Shown here: piece after piece, positions 1 to 13,790 of the stretch
Numbering within the stretch: position 1 is the first letter of the stretch
Layout of the letters: each line of letters opens with the position of its first letter
Assembly (NCBI GenBank): GCA_013397845.1
Contig: VZTG01004475.1
Span: 910,506-974,505, forward strand
DNA length: 64,000 bases
Direction of reading: 5' to 3'
From: Melanocharis versteri
Lineage: Eukaryota; Chordata; Aves; Passeriformes; Melanocharitidae
Position numbers and translations under genes: made by a program
Notes under the pieces: generated by a model
What the model saw: the letters and a program-made list of their open reading frames with translations, nothing else
The model's database searches: none
Told to the model about the DNA's origin: nothing

Positions 1-984
1 AAAAAAAAAAAGTGCTGCTGTGATACAGGTGGTGGAAAAATATATATAAGAACTGAATTCTTAAAAATGTAAAAAAGAATAAAAAGCTAAAAAAAAGGAC
101 AAATGAACAGAAACGAACAAAACAACAACAACAAAAACTCAGTCAGTAACGATTGGCAAGTGTAAGTTTGGTACCCAGGTGCTGTTGGCAGAAGTGCATT
201 GGCTGTGTATGGGAACTGTCGAAATGCCAGAGCCTCTTCACTGGCTGGACTAAAAAGTCCTGAGAAAAAGCTTTTGTTCAGAAATTCCCTTTTAAATCTG
301 TTTGGAAATACAGCACTTATGCCTCCACCTACCAACTGCAATCCCAGGAGAGAAGTATCCCCTTAAAAATAAATAAATAAAAAATAGTGCGAAGTAAATA
401 AAGCTGAAAATACATTGGTCTTCTCTCTGAGACATTCTTAGGGTTTCATTCTGTCTGATGTGCTGTCTCTCCCACTAAATAGAAATAAATCTCGTGTCTA
501 ACCTCATGTAATGAATATTAGTTACAGTGTTTATCTCATTCATTAGGAGGGCCTTAATGTGAATGGATCGTGAGCTGTATCAGGTTTATTCTCACAACTA
601 TTTCTGGTGTTCCTGAGCTCTGCAGTTCAAAGGGAAGGAGCCTCATCAATCACCAGGTTGTGACTGGCCCGAGAGTAGGTGTGCGTGAGAAAGAAGGTAC
701 TTCCAGGAATTTATCTTCCTTCCGCTGAATTATGTTACCATACAGAGTTAGTCCTGTCTGCTGCAAGATTCACAGCCTCGCTCCGGTGCCCTGAGGGGGC
801 AGGCAGGGGTGAACGAGGATGGAGGAGGTCTGGCAGTGGCCACAACCACGGGAGAGCAAAGCTGCTCAGGTATGCAAGAAAGCTGCTGCTGCGTTCTCCT
901 CCGAGAGGGAAGTGTCTCCTGCTGCAGGTCAGTGCTTGCCAGGCACGAGCTGCACCTGGGGAATGTTTTAGAGAATGAAGTAGT

Positions 985-1003
985 ATGAAAAAAAAAAAAA
1001 AAA
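985..1003 (+). repeat. Poly(A) run
   Basis: Sixteen consecutive A from 988 to 1003, following TATG. It yields an artificial lysine-rich start to an open frame. No retroposed sequence was recognised upstream. Confidence 0.9.
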
Positions 1004-4000
1004 CCCTAGAAATTTTGCATTGCTGGGAAAAAGAATTACTGCATCAGTTTTCTAACAAAAAATTTTATTCAGGAAAATTTTCTCATGTTTTGGTCCATGT
1101 TGCACTTTTACCTCTAAACCCTTTATGTCTTAAGGCTGAAGGAGAACGTTATAATCACAAACTAAACGTAAAGTCATAAACTAAAAGCTAGAATGAGAAG
1201 TTGTACCAGTATGGACAGTGTTAGGCTTAGGATTCTGAGGATAATACTGACTCTTTGAATTGAGATCCTTCCCTGATGATCTTACTGCTGCTGTAGGGTT
1301 GCTCTGCCTGAAGTAAACTTTCACAATTGTTCAGTTTTCTCTGCAGACCATATAGATAAATTGTTCACAATGTTTGTGAAGCAGGTACCAAAAATGTAGA
1401 GGCAAATGAAGAAATATGGAGGGAACTCCTTCAGCAGAAGTTACAAGTAGTGGACATTGCTAATGGTGGCTGTTGTGTGTTCTTTGTCTCATGTTTTGCA
1501 TTTAGTCTCTCGTGTTTATTAAAATCCAGGAAAGGCACCAGTGGATGCTGGAAGATGGATCATTGGGGAAATCTGTGGTTGAATCAGAATTTATGAGAGC
1601 ACACACTGAGCTCCCTGTTTTTAGTTTTCTTTTGTTGATTGTTCAGGATCTGGAGCAGGAAGGATCAGAATAGGTGAAGGGAGGGAATTAAGCACAGATT
1701 TCTGTGGTAACTGATAGTTCTCTAACAATGTCCCTGACTGCTTTTATTGGGAGTTGTACCATCAAATGGTATTACTACAATGATACTGAGTGCTTCTGTA
1801 CTGCTGGGAAAGAGGCTGACCTGAATTCCAGGCTGTGTGGGAGATGAGGGAAGCTCTGTCCAGCTCCAGAGCTCTGGATGGGCTGCGCTGATGGCAGAGC
1901 TTTTGCTTCAAGCATTAAAATCGATTATATGATGGCAGGGCAGGTTGCTCTTTCCTCCCATCAAGCTGTCCAGATTCCAGAGTCTCTTTAGACTTTCTCG
2001 TGTGTTTTAGATGATGTAAACGTTTTTCCAGCTTTTCTTTTGAGGTGCCACTGTACAAGATGAGTGGTTTACTGGGACCCCCCTCCAAAAAGAAGCAGGT
2101 TCTGTCCTTTGCATGGGATTTCCTCTTGTTCTCCAGGTTTTTGCATCCCTGCTGAGAGCATATGAACAAAGTTCACAAATCTCTGTGGGGTTTCCACCCA
2201 CACTTATGAGATGAATGCTCAAAATGTCTGTGTGAAATTTGGCACAGTTCAGGAGAACCGTCACCCTAATTGTTGGAAACCCATGGGATAAAGGTGAACT
2301 ACTAAGTTTGCTATAGGCAAAATTTTCAAAATTAAGGTTAGCTGTTTCTGAGAGAAAAGCTAAATGGTGCTGCCATGTAAAACCTTTAGATGACTGAACA
2401 ATGTAGGATGCACATCAACTCCAAAATCTTGAGTGCACTTTTAAAAGCCAAATTTGAAAGCCTGAAACAGAAAAGAACTTTTTCTTCCCTGTACAATTTT
2501 ATTATCTGTGAGACATGAATGACACACTACATGTTTCTTGTGAAATAAGTCTGCTTCCAAAATGTTAGGTGGTTGAAAACCAGAAAAATACTCTTGTTTA
2601 ATCACAGAGATGAGCTATTCTCAGGTACAGCTATATTTTTATACCTATATACTTGTCCTGGTCAATCATTTGGGCCACTTGAATTTGGTATTACTCAGGC
2701 ACATTCCCTGCTTTTATTGGAATCCTTTTCTTGTCATCTGAATATATTTTTAGAATGTGTTTTTCCCCAGTCCTTTTTCTACAGATGTAATTTAGAGACC
2801 TATAAATCTGTGCAATGACTCAAAACAACAGAATTCACAGGAGATGGGAAAGATGTCATTTTCCTTTTCACAACTGCGTATTTGCTTCTGCAAATTGTTT
2901 GCTCGAATGCTGCTTTAACACTCAGATTTGTGTTTGCATCATTACATGGTTGGGCATCTCCCTGATTATGTTTAAGTGGATGATGTTTGGCCAAGCAAGG
3001 GCTATAAGTACTTTGTTGAAAGAACATTTATTATAATCTAGAAAATGGAGTTCTCCCAGACATTTTTGAAAGTTCAAGTGTTCTCTTGATGCAGTGGGTG
3101 ACCTCCTCTTGTACATGTGAATGATTATTTTCCTCTTTGAAGTAGATGTCTGTTTTATTGTTATATATGTCTGGCTTGTCCCTTTGTTCAGCTTGGGTCC
3201 CCTGTCCTGGCTGTCTCCTCCCTCTCTCCCGGGCACTCTCAGCTTACTTGGAGTAGGGAAAGCAGGAAAGGCCTTGGCTCTGCAAGCCCTGCTCAGCAAT
3301 AACAAAAACATCTCTATTATCACGCCTGTGTTCAGCACAAATCCAAAACACAGCCCCATAACAGCCACTGTGAAGAAAATTAATTCTACCCCAGCCAAAA
3401 CCAGCACAGCTCTGAATCATGAATTCCAGCTTGGAAGACTGAAAATGGCAGGCTGTTTTCTATTTGATGCAGCCAAACTGAACTCTAAAATTGAAACAAT
3501 TGGACAAAGCTGAAACACCTGTCTCTAGGGAATTAAAATACCAAATGCCTTATATGTTGTAAAATGAAATATTTTGATAATACTTAGATTCTAAAGCACT
3601 CACATGTAGTGTCTCAGTCCAGTTGATGCCACATTCTGTCTTTGGTGGTGTTTGCATTCACAGGACAAGGAAACTTCCACCCAGCCTTCAGAATTTGTTG
3701 AGTTCAGACACAATGGGACTGAATTCTGACATAAACCCCCTTCATTGAAAATTTTAAGGCCAAGTTTAAATCACACCATTGTAATTTGCTGTGTACATAT
3801 GTAGCTTATGATTTATTTTTTCAAGATACCACATCACAGCTGAGTAATTCTGTTTTGTTTAGTTTATCCTCAGTGTATGTAATTTGTAAATGTATATTTG
3901 CATGAATAATTACCTCTGAATAAGCTAAACCAAGCAGGCTGGCAAATACAGATTACTGGTTTTTCTTAGGAAAGTATGAGCAACGTGACTTTATGCTTTA

Positions 4001-7000
4001 GGGACTAATGCTGCTAAATAGCCTTGCATTAACTCTTAGAAAGGGAGAGATATAAATAATATTAAACACATATAAGAAAGAATAGTTAGGATTTAAAATT
4101 TTGTCACTAGTGAAGTGACAACCAGCATTACTTAATGAAAGTTTGAAATAGTATTTTTGCTTGTATTTTAGGCATCTAATGATCTTGTGTCCTTCAAGTT
4201 TTTGTAACAAAAGGCACTGTTCTTAGAGATTTTAAAATAAATGTATATCAGTTTAATGTGTCTGAAGGTAACAATGTTTTATGTCAAAAACTTGAAAAGC
4301 TGGATTTGTGTTTATTATATAAAATATAGTAAGAAAGCTAGAAGGAAAATATAGTTAGAAAAGATGAAAAAAAACCCCTACTCTAATATATTGTTTGGAT
4401 ATCTTGCTGGACATCATGACTTTAGCAGAAATATTTAAATACTAGTTTTGCCTTTTGGGAAACATGGAGAATGTGATTGGGAACAGAGATGGGGAGTATG
4501 AAAATTAAAATAAGGAAAAATAAAGGGGGAAAAGAAAAAGGGAACTGAGCTGTGTCAGCTCAGATTTATTTGGGGCTCTGTAACCATAAAATACAGAAGA
4601 GCTTCTCGTCTGTAGGCTGTAAAAAGGCTTCGATCTTGATTCAGTCTCCCTCGGAGTTGGTGGGAAAAAAGTCTTGCAATAAACTGTAAGAAGCAGGGAA
4701 GCAAACAAGTTTAACCTCGGTGTCTTTCCAAAAGTGGTGCTGGAGCAGCAGAAGCAGCCTGTGGGAGCAGCTGGAGGGGAGCCCTGGCTGGGTGGGGCTG
4801 TGTGAGCTGGACAGATGTGGTGAGAGGGCAGAGAGCACACCAAATGTGACTGAGCTCGCTCTGCAAGGCCACGCTCCAGCAAACCCAGCTTAAGAGACAT
4901 CTTTTTTTCTCCTGTTTTAGTATAAATTGCAGTTTTAGCTGCCACCGTAATGCAGAGTGCAATTTTATGTAATAAAACCTAGACAAAAAGAACCCTTTCT
5001 GACTGTAAGCTGACACTGTGAGTAATGTTGTATTGAAATGCTCCAGAATTCTACTGTGCGAGCAGGAATAGTGAAGCAAGGAAATGAAAGCCTCTACAGA
5101 GTGAGGTGCTAGCAAGCATGAAGAAAAGATGTCAGGAATCTGTTTGGGGAGCAGGGCTTGTAGATAAAACACATAGGAATATTGAAGTTCTCTGATTTAA
5201 ATCTTCCCAGACATTGTTGGTCAGAAGCATCTCTTAGTCTCGTAACAGAGAAAAATCAGCTTCAGTTAATCTAGATATGTAATTATTTACTTTTTGGGGC
5301 TTTGTCACTCTTTTTGCCTGGAACCAAGTGAAGGGAAAAGGTTGAAAGACAGCTTTGGATATTAACATTTCCACAGAAATACAGTAAGTATGTAAAAGAT
5401 AGTTATGGCTGGGTATTTTGTCTCTGGTGTGCTCAACAGGACCCTGGGGGAGGCTTGGGTGGTGGCAATCACAGGGAGACAGCTGTGGCTCTCTGATTAT
5501 TGAAGGATGCTTTTGGCTGGAATGGGAACAGCTCTGGTCAGAAAGCGTAACTGAGTTTACACCAATAAAGGATTTGGCACAGCTCCCTTATGTCCCCTTT
5601 TCTTTCTTCCTTTTCTCTAATTTCAAAGATCAACTAGTTTTATATTTGCAGCTTTCTTCACGTCTGTTGATGTCCAGCTTTGATCTACAACCAGCTTGAG
5701 TTTACTTTTATGCTCTGCTGAATGCTGCCTTCAGCCTCAATTTCAGAGCTGTGCAAATAAATTATAGCGATGTGTTTAATTAAAGTTCGCCTCATGTCCT
5801 GATTGCAGACTGTTGCCTTCTCAGATACAATTTGCAAATATATTTTGGAGTTTTATTTTAGGTAGGATGACTAGTTGAAGGTTATATAATTGTGATTGAT
5901 TGTGCAGTGGATGTTTCTGCTGCCTTTATTTTGTGAACAACCTGAAAATAGTAGCTGAACATTGAAGGACAAATGAAGGGCATTGGCCTGGATGGAAGGA
6001 GAGGATGAAGAAAGTCTGAACAGTCACAGAAACTGAGGGTTGATACTTCTACAATTACGTGTGTGCTTTTTGGAGAAACTGTCTTAATTCTAAGGAATGA
6101 ACCATATTTATTAATATTAAATACTCAGTTTTCTTCACTACGTGGAGTTTCGTTAGGGAATCTATTTCTGAAACCTTTTGGTGGGTAGGCAGGAACTGTG
6201 AATATGAGAATATGAGGAACATGAGCTTGACTGTGTCATTTTCATACCTGCAGCTGCCACAGTCCTGACCTCCCCAACAGTTTGAGCAGAATCCATTCAT
6301 TAATATGCGTCAGCTGCTTGGTATTTGATAAAATACATTCATCATTTGAGGCTACTGAACTGTGGCACTACCAACAGGTAGCATGAAGAGGAGAAGGCTT
6401 TTCACCACAGCCATTCTGTGTGCTGCTTTGGGTTTGTTTTTTGCCAAGCTTTTCAGAGCTCATTTTAAGAGCTGCTTTCTTCTCTGACTCCATCTCCATC
6501 TGCATCGTGGTGGTTATGAGAAACATCCCTTCCTGGGTGAACCACCTTTGAGTTTTGGGTTGGTTTCTTTGTTTGATTTTTTTTTTTCCCCTGTGGTTTC
6601 TTCCCTGAGTCTTTTTGCTGCCTCGTGTGCACATCAGCCACAATCTGCCTCTCAGCCAGTGTGTTGGATACAGATGTATAACGCTGTCATTAAATCCTTC
6701 TCCTCAGTCAAGTGGACTGATGAGAATGTGATAAGACAAACGTCTTTCTATTATTATTTTCAACCTATTTATTTATTTTTTTTTAATTGCCTCAGAATTT
6801 GCAAGAAAGCAAGGTTTAAAAATAGTATCCAGCATCTTCAAGACCCCAGCTGCCACCTGCTAATAATATAGTTATTCATATTTTTCCTTTGCAAGACCTA
6901 TTTCCCTCTCTGTCATCCATGGCTGGATGAAGTATGCTCTTTTATTCTGTTTCATTTTGGAGATAAGTAGAAGAAATTAGGATAAAAATCCATGACTGTC

Positions 7001-10000
7001 TTGATTGTGGCATTTTCAGATTGTTTGTCTTTTCTGTTTTGGGGTGATTCTATTAGAATTTTTAAGATAGAATGTTTACAACTCACTGAGCATCGTCTCG
7101 GGACTTAGAAACTAATAAGTCGTCTAACATAAAATAATTACTTTTCCTAAAAATGTTTGTTTTATTACCTACCCCTACTTCATTTCATGCATGGGGGAAT
7201 ACTACTGAACTCCACAATGCACATCACAATTTGTTCCTAAATAGTCATATCTTTCAAACAGCATAGCTTGAAACGATTCGAGGAGTAAGTACCTCATTCA
7301 GATGGATAAAACAACTCATTCTTTAGCAGTTTCCCAGTTTTAGGGTAAGAGGATTTACTGTGGCATAGCTAAACCAAGTAGACAAGTGCTCTTTTTCGGC
7401 ACCTGATAAAAGGATGAGTTCTCTTTTGTTTTTGAACAGAATTATCCTACCCCAGGAAAGCAGTTTATCAAATATGGGTAGTTGGGGGTGGGGTGTTCCG
7501 CTTTTCCAAAAGCTGGTGTGTGTAAATTGAGGATTATGTCATGTTGTAAGCATTTCTAAAAAAAGAAAAAAAAAGAAATAATAGGAAATTTAATCTTTAT
7601 TCATTTTTTGAAGTATTAGGAATGTTGTGCTTAAAACAGGCCTGCATGCATCATAAATGGTCTGTCAGTTTCTGAGTGGATTATTAAGAAAGTAGAAGTC
7701 TGGATTCAGTAGGACTCTTCACCATTATTTTGAGGTTGTATTATTTCAATATTTTATTTTACATTAGAAGCAAAGGTCCCAATTAGTTTAGCCTCAGTCC
7801 ATTAAATAAAACCAAAACTGACTATTCTGCACTAGTGTTGCTGTACTGTATTTGATGAGATTTCATTAATACTGCAAACTGTTTTGATTTTTATTACAAA
7901 TTTTGCTTAAATGTTCAGGTGCAGAATAAAGGAAAGGGTAAGAATAATGTGTATAACTGTTTTCATAATTTAATGTGTACCTATTACTTTCTGGATTATA
8001 TTGCCAAAATGTTATGACTTTGTTCTAAACTCTTGCAGTGAGTTATTGACTTCATTTGGCCAGAGTTGAGCCATGTGTAGGTTTACTCGAGAGAAGATTT
8101 AATTCCGTTTTTGTTTGTCATTTTAGCTGAAATTAGAGGTGATACAAGCTGTGCAGACCTCTGGGTGCTGGGCTAAACGTGCTGTTTGCAGAATGTGATA
8201 ACCTTTGAGCTTTGTCACGTCTGTACCTCATGTGGAAGATGTGGGATGAAAGCCCATGAAACTCTTACATTATACCCAGCTGCTCCTTCATTGTGCCATG
8301 GCTTCTTACCCATACTCTCAATATATGAAAGCAATTAATAGCTTTGGCATTGGGGCTTACTTTTAAAATTTGAAGCAAAGCACATGGTTTGCAGAATGTT
8401 TGGGGCAGCAGGGAGTCAACTTCTGGTTTCCACGTAATTAAAAAATGAGCTGTGCTTTTGCAGGGCCTCCTATTCTGCCTGTCCCTTGTTAAACACGTGT
8501 TGCCTGGGAAAGACCAGTGAGCTGCTCTTGAAGATGCAGTTTGCATCCATGTATTAACTGAGAACATCCAAAGGCCATTGCTAAATGCATTAATAAGTGT
8601 GCAAACATGCAGTTTTTTTGTTTCCAGGGCAGTGGAGAGCACCCTGGAGAAGCAGTGAGCCAGAGGGGTGTGCAGAGAAGCAGCACAGGAATGTAGATGG
8701 GCAGGGAGCTCATTTCCACCCTGGCATCCTGCAGAAGCAAATGGCCTGATATATACTTCATTATCTTACATATTTGGGGATTGATTTTGCCTCAGGAAAA
8801 GGCAGTGTGCTTTCTCTCATGCCAATGATGGCAGCTCTGGTTTTTGCTTTGGAGGATAGGTAAGGAAGGCATTGGGTCCACAGGAATTAGATAGAAGTAT
8901 TCCTAGAAATCAGCCTAGATATAACCTCCCAAAACCCCTCAAGCCAGGAGACTTCTGAGACACTAATAATTATTGTATCTAATGACATATGTGTAGGTAC
9001 AAATTAAAATAAAGGTGAAAGCTACAGAAAGAGGTAAAAATTGTACGAACTTAAGCACCTTGGTAAATACCCTTTCCTTATCTGAGGTTCATACTTAAAA
9101 ACTGGAGGCATGAGATTAGGTGAAACATAAAATATCTTTCCCTGGTATGAAATCTTCACTTGATTTAATCCTACTTTTCAAATACTGTGGCCATACAGGA
9201 AAAAAAATATATTGGCTAAATAGTTTTCTAGTCCTTTAGATATCAAAACCCCCATATATTTGAGAAGAAACAGTATGAAGTGTGAGCTTTTCTGTTCTAC
9301 ATTTCATTATTTGGTGTTAAATCTGATGTTTGCCTTTTCAGAAGTGACTTATAACTTTGTCTGGCCTTTCCTGATACTTGGTTTGTACAGCACTGATGAC
9401 ATGTTACAGACTTGGAAACTTATCTGAAGAATTTAGAGGAATTTAATAAGACAGGAACCTTGGCAAAGTTTTTGTATGGTTTTAACTTGAATGTTGAAAT
9501 GCAAGCTCATACAGATAGTGTTTTTTCAGGATAAATACTTTCCTAAAATACCCATGTTCAGGAATCTACTAAAATTTCACACATCCTACACATCCAGAGC
9601 AACTGTTGCTAGAATTTAAACAGTTTGTGTAGGGATGCCCAAAATCAGAACTGTTGCCTTTGGCAAGGAATCCATACTTAAGTTACAAGACTGTACTGAA
9701 AGAGAATACTTTGCCATCTTGTACTGCTCCTCTTATTTTAATTTTTAAACACTGATGTAATATTCTTGTGTCTTCTTGTACTTGTTTTATGTGAGCACTG
9801 TGTAGGGATTTAGAGGTTTCAGAATGTCCTCAATGATGTCCTGAGAGCTTCATAACATTCTAAAATAGTATTTTGCAAGACTGGTTATCCTCTTACTTTG
9901 TTTTCACCAGAACTTATTGCTGTGAATGTGTGAGAAAAATGCCATTGGTCATTCTTAAATTATATATTTTAAAAAATACTTGAAAACTCATCTCAAAATA

Positions 10001-10467
10001 TTTTTCCATCACTGCCGGTGCTTGACATTTAATAATAACTTAGAACTTGTACTATATTTTCTTGCAGAGTCCTAACTGAAGAGCTAAAGATGTTCATGTT
10101 CTAAACACTTCTAGATTTAAGTGACTCTAAATAATTTGAAAAATATGTATTAATATAAAAGTGTGCACATCAGAGCATAGTCGGTTATCACTGTAGTTAT
10201 CTGAGTATAAGCTTGGATAACTGATGGATTAAAATACTTCAGCAGTTAGGTAAGATTGCTCAGGAGTCATGTGAGACCACAAAACAAAACTGTGTATTTT
10301 CAGAAGTGACCAGTGTAATCACTCATTTCCTGAAATACTTTATGAGACTCTGATTCCTTTTACTAAAATAAACAGATGTGAATTAGTATCCCTTACACAG
10401 TTTTAAATAATTTTTTTTAGCTAATGAGAGGAAATTCTCATCAGAATCAACATCACTTATAACTACT

Positions 10468-10508
10468 GGGGGGGAAAAAGGAGGGGGGGAAGTTTATCAA
10501 GTTTATCA
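10468..10508 (+). repeat. G-rich tract and 9-bp direct repeat near exon A
   Basis: Two runs of seven G separated by an A-rich purine spacer (CTGGGGGGGAAAAAGG, then A and G7). They are followed by the 9-base unit AGTTTATCA twice in tandem (10491-10499 and 10500-10508). The group lies about 220-260 bases upstream of exon A. Any effect on transcription or splicing is speculative. Confidence 0.85.
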
Positions 10509-10707
10509 TAGCTGATGAATTGTGAATTAAAACTGGAAAAAACTTATCTGACAGATCGAACTTTCAAGGTCTTTGCTGTTACAGATATTGCTGATTAGAA
10601 GCTGGGGTAAGGCAATTGCAGGACTCTGCTCAGATGCTCGTTTTTATGCAGACAGCTTTGTTTCCCTGCAAGGAGCACCTCAGGGATGTGTGGTTGTAGG
10701 AGTAGCC

Positions 10708-10730
10708 TGAACTTTGTCTCCTCTTCGCAG
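10708..10730 (+). promoter_or_regulatory. 3' splice acceptor of exon A
   Basis: A pyrimidine-rich tract (TTTGTCTCCTCTTCGCAG) ends with AG at 10729-10730. A branch-point-like CCTGAAC lies about 20 bases upstream of the AG, at 10706-10712. A second AG at 10733-10734 gives the tandem form CAG/GCAG. Using that AG would remove four bases and break the frame, so the first AG is chosen because it gives the family-matching AELVDV start. Confidence 0.88.
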
Positions 10731-10850
10731 GCAGAGCTTGTTGATGTCCAGTATGGGACCATGGAAGACCTGATCCGGATTCAAGCCATCACAAACGTGA
10801 CCAAAAAAATTGCACTTTTGAAGCTCGGACAATCACCTTTGCTTTATAAG
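10731..10850 (+). CDS. NAALADL2: NAALADL2 internal coding exon A (first half of the PA domain)
   Basis: Internal exon of 120 bases, read in phase 0 at both ends, giving 40 residues that begin AELVDVQYGTMEDL and end GQSPLLYK. It is bounded by a pyrimidine-rich acceptor ending in CAG and the donor AAG|GTTAGT. The protein is a type II membrane glycoprotein of the M28B / transferrin-receptor-like family, and this exon encodes the first strands of the protease-associated domain. The frame lines up column for column with the same part of glutamate carboxypeptidase II (PSMA): L-V-x-V-x-Y, then E-D, then N-x-(S/T)-x-K-I and a Gly. Residues 22-24 (NVT) form an N-glycosylation sequon. NAALADL2 itself is thought to lack peptidase activity because zinc-ligand positions are changed, but those exons lie outside this window. 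The length is a multiple of three, so skipping would be in frame. The identification rests on my recall of the family and was not searched. A paralogue (NAALAD2, FOLH1, NAALADL1) is less likely given the residues and the intron sizes. Confidence 0.94.
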
Positions 10851-10856
10851 GTTAGT
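10851..10856 (+). promoter_or_regulatory. 5' splice donor of exon A
   Basis: The exon ends AAG and the intron opens GTTAGT, a near-consensus donor. The homology stops exactly here: the frame stays open into the intron to about 11264, but the added residues (VSYTPAEL...) have no family match and run into a T tract. Confidence 0.9.
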
Positions 10857-13790
10857 TACACACCAGCTGAATTATTCACTTGGTTTTTTTTTTTTCAGTT
10901 TCAGAATACGAAAACAAAGAATTTCCCATTTTTCCTCAGTAAGTCAGGACTTGCTGGCATTCACATTCTTCCTCAGTACTCACCACTTCACTCTGCAGTG
11001 CCTTTTATGTGTTGGAGTTGTTTATTTTGCTGCGTATCTTGCAGTGCCCCCGTACTCTGCCGTATTTTCTCTGTGTGTACTAGAAGCCTTTTGACAAACA
11101 AAGAAATCACTGAAAAAAATAAAAAAGCAGGAGGGGTTGTGTCTGGGGAGGGTGTACACGGGTGCACGTGTATCCATCTTCTCCAGCTCCAGCCCTGGCA
11201 GAGAGCACAGAGCAGGAGCTCACTAATCCACTTCTGCATTAAACACAATAGACCCAACATATAAACCACACTTCAACGCTGAACGTCCAGTGACTTCCTT
11301 CTGTTGCAAATATCTTATAAACAAAAATGCTGGTTCGACTTTCAGAAAATACAGAAAGTATAGGCGCTCAGTAAATGCTTAAGCAATTCATTCCCAATTC
11401 ACAAAAGCAATTATAAAAGAGCAGTGACTCCAGATCTTGCAATTAAGTGAATCAGGACCTGCTCTGTTGGCTATAGAAAGCGCAGCTGGGACTTCAGCAC
11501 AGATTCAGAAAACAGCCACTTAATGTTTTTTCTATAGGAATAAGATTCATCTCAATAAAAATGCCATTTTCAACTGAGTTGCTTTAGCTGTTTATTTAAA
11601 TTATTTAGATGCAATTTAATTACGCCCATGAAAGGTCAGTTGTCATTGCTGGGACTCGGTTGTTGCCCATCATTTCCAGCAATAGATCTGATCCTGCATT
11701 TCACTGCTGACAAAGCCAATGAAACAGCAATCAGGGCTCATAAAGCAAGGATTTGATAAAGATGTAAAGTTGGCTGTAACACTGCTGTCTGTGAGATGGA
11801 CTTTTTACCAATTTGTGTTCCTGTGAACACTCACCGTGTCTGAATTACCAAGCTGAGCAGCCTGAAGGAGTGGGGAAAGCAGGAGGTGCTGAGGACAAGG
11901 CACATCTCAGGAGCTTTTCATATGGGTTGGCTGTAGCCTGGTCCCAAATATGTGCTATTTAACAGCTGAGGTGCATTAGCTACATTTCTGGTGCTCCAAA
12001 AGAATCAATTTTGCACGTTCAGAGTCTGTTATACAGCACAAACCAAAGTGTGGCGTGATCAGGAGACTGACTCTGAATGAGTGCTCAGGGTCTGAGCTAA
12101 AATTACAACCGCCCAAACCTACTTTCCATGTTCTCACACAGGTAGAAAGTTTGCCCTTTTTCTTGAGGCTGTAAAGCACCCTTTTCTAGAATAAATTTGT
12201 GTCTTTTTGGCAGTGAAATAATTGTAAGCTTTACTTTGCTTGTAAGTATCAGAAAAGATGTAGAAAGATTATCAGAAGTAGATTCTCCTTTCCTAAGGAA
12301 CATTTGATGTGAAATATTGGCTTAAACTGCAAGTCCTGCTGGTTTAAATGGGCCCAGTATCTCTCTGCTGAATTCACTCCTTGTATCTTTTTTCCTCGCT
12401 AATGTTTATGTTTCTGTACTTACTGAGTCTCACATTTCTGTTTCAGCAGATACTTCCCTCTCCCTACTCTTTTCTGCTGTCTGCCTTCCATGTGCTTGGT
12501 TTTACATCGCATTAAAACAGAGCACTAGTTCATAAGAGAGCTGTGGCTATATATACATATATACTTAGTGGGTTTCTTTCCATTTTTGTATTTAACTTGT
12601 ATTTTTCATGTGTTAATTTCCTTTAATTCATTATTATTACTTCATATTATACAAGTATCTCACTCTGGATTTGAGTCTTATTATTATAGACCCTGCACCA
12701 AGGTTTCATCTTCACAGCAGTTTCTAATTATGTCTCTATTTTTCAGTTGTATCTTCCTTGCACATTTATGCTTTTTGTCTTTCTCTCTTTTCTGCTGTTT
12801 TTCATGTGTGGGTTTTTTTTCTGTTTTCCCCTTCTGTGTATTTAATTTGCTTTTTTTTAAATGTTGACTGTTCTTTCTCTACATACTGAGTCCATTGGAA
12901 ATATACGGAAAGAAATAATAAACTACTGCTGGCAGAAAAAAATCACAATGAAAACTGAACAACATTTCTTTTGTCTTTATATCACATTAAGAGAAAGGAT
13001 GTGCTAGTGGAAAAGAGCTTCGTGTTCAAGGAGGTAATTTATAGAAATAAGTACAAGTTATGGAAATCTGAATATTTGGAAAAATAATTGTATAAATGAC
13101 AGTAGTTTTGCAATATAGATTTAGTTTATGGAGATTGGATAAGGTACAAAATTGGGGGAGGATTAAGGTTGAAAATAATTTGGAGCTTCTGCTTTCAGTC
13201 TTTCAGACTGGGCCCAGCTCTTGTATCTTTAGACACACTGAAAACAACAGACAGAGTTCCGAGCTTGGAGTAATTTGAAATTGGAATGTACAGGGAATTT
13301 GGAGTATGCAGAAAAGCCTGAAGTTAATGTGCTGTTAAAATATGCAGTTTAGTCTAAAACATGAGCAATTCTGATTAAATTTTGTAAGGTTCATAAATTT
13401 AAGCTGCTTTGTCAGAACAAGATTTGCAGAAATCTGACCTGGAGTTATTTTTGTAATTGGATATGATTTTCATATTTCACTGGGAGTGTTGTATTTGTGT
13501 TCCACTGGATCAAAACGTGGTTTCTGGTCAGGGTGAGAGGGGCAGCAGCCATGGCAGCAGTGGGCACATCCTGATCCCTTAAGCTGGACTTTTTCAGAAA
13601 AAGAATGTGTTACTTCAGCCACATCATAAGTTACAGCTATAAAGAGAAAGAACATGGACCCTACCTTTATAGCAGGGTATCAACAAGAGGGGAAAAAAAC
13701 TCTGACTCTGGGGGGAAAAAAAGAAAAAAATAACAAACCAAGTAGTTTACATTGCTGTGATAAGAAGAAGAGATAAAAGAGTGATACGTA

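Larger units (their letters stand above)
1..10730 (+). other. NAALADL2: Upstream NAALADL2 intron (partial), no recognised exon
   Basis: AT-rich intronic DNA with short A and T runs and no interspersed repeat I can name. The preceding exon, which should end just before the AELVDV segment, was looked for by its expected residues and not seen, so this intron is longer than 10.7 kb. A slightly more GC-rich patch at about 760-960 carries an arginine-rich open frame without family resemblance. Overlapping open frames on both strands near 2920-3510 and 4500-5170 also lack any match. Otherwise nothing was found. Confidence 0.75.

Noticed and set aside
679..978. Arginine-rich 99-codon open frame in a GC-richer patch
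   Set aside because: No family resemblance, CpG density too low for an island, and no splice junctions matching the gene.
2922..3513. Overlapping open frames on both strands (130 codons on +, 161 on -)
   Set aside because: Neither has a recognisable domain. Openness on opposite strands of the same low-stop stretch points to composition, and no splice sites or promoter tie them to a gene.
4505..5172. Two overlapping - strand open frames of 146 and 153 codons
   Set aside because: Different frames of the same DNA, rich in Ser/Pro/Leu from local composition, with no family resemblance.
10731..10734. Tandem acceptor CAG/GCAG at exon A
   Set aside because: Using the second AG removes four bases and breaks the reading frame, so it is not proposed as a functional alternative.
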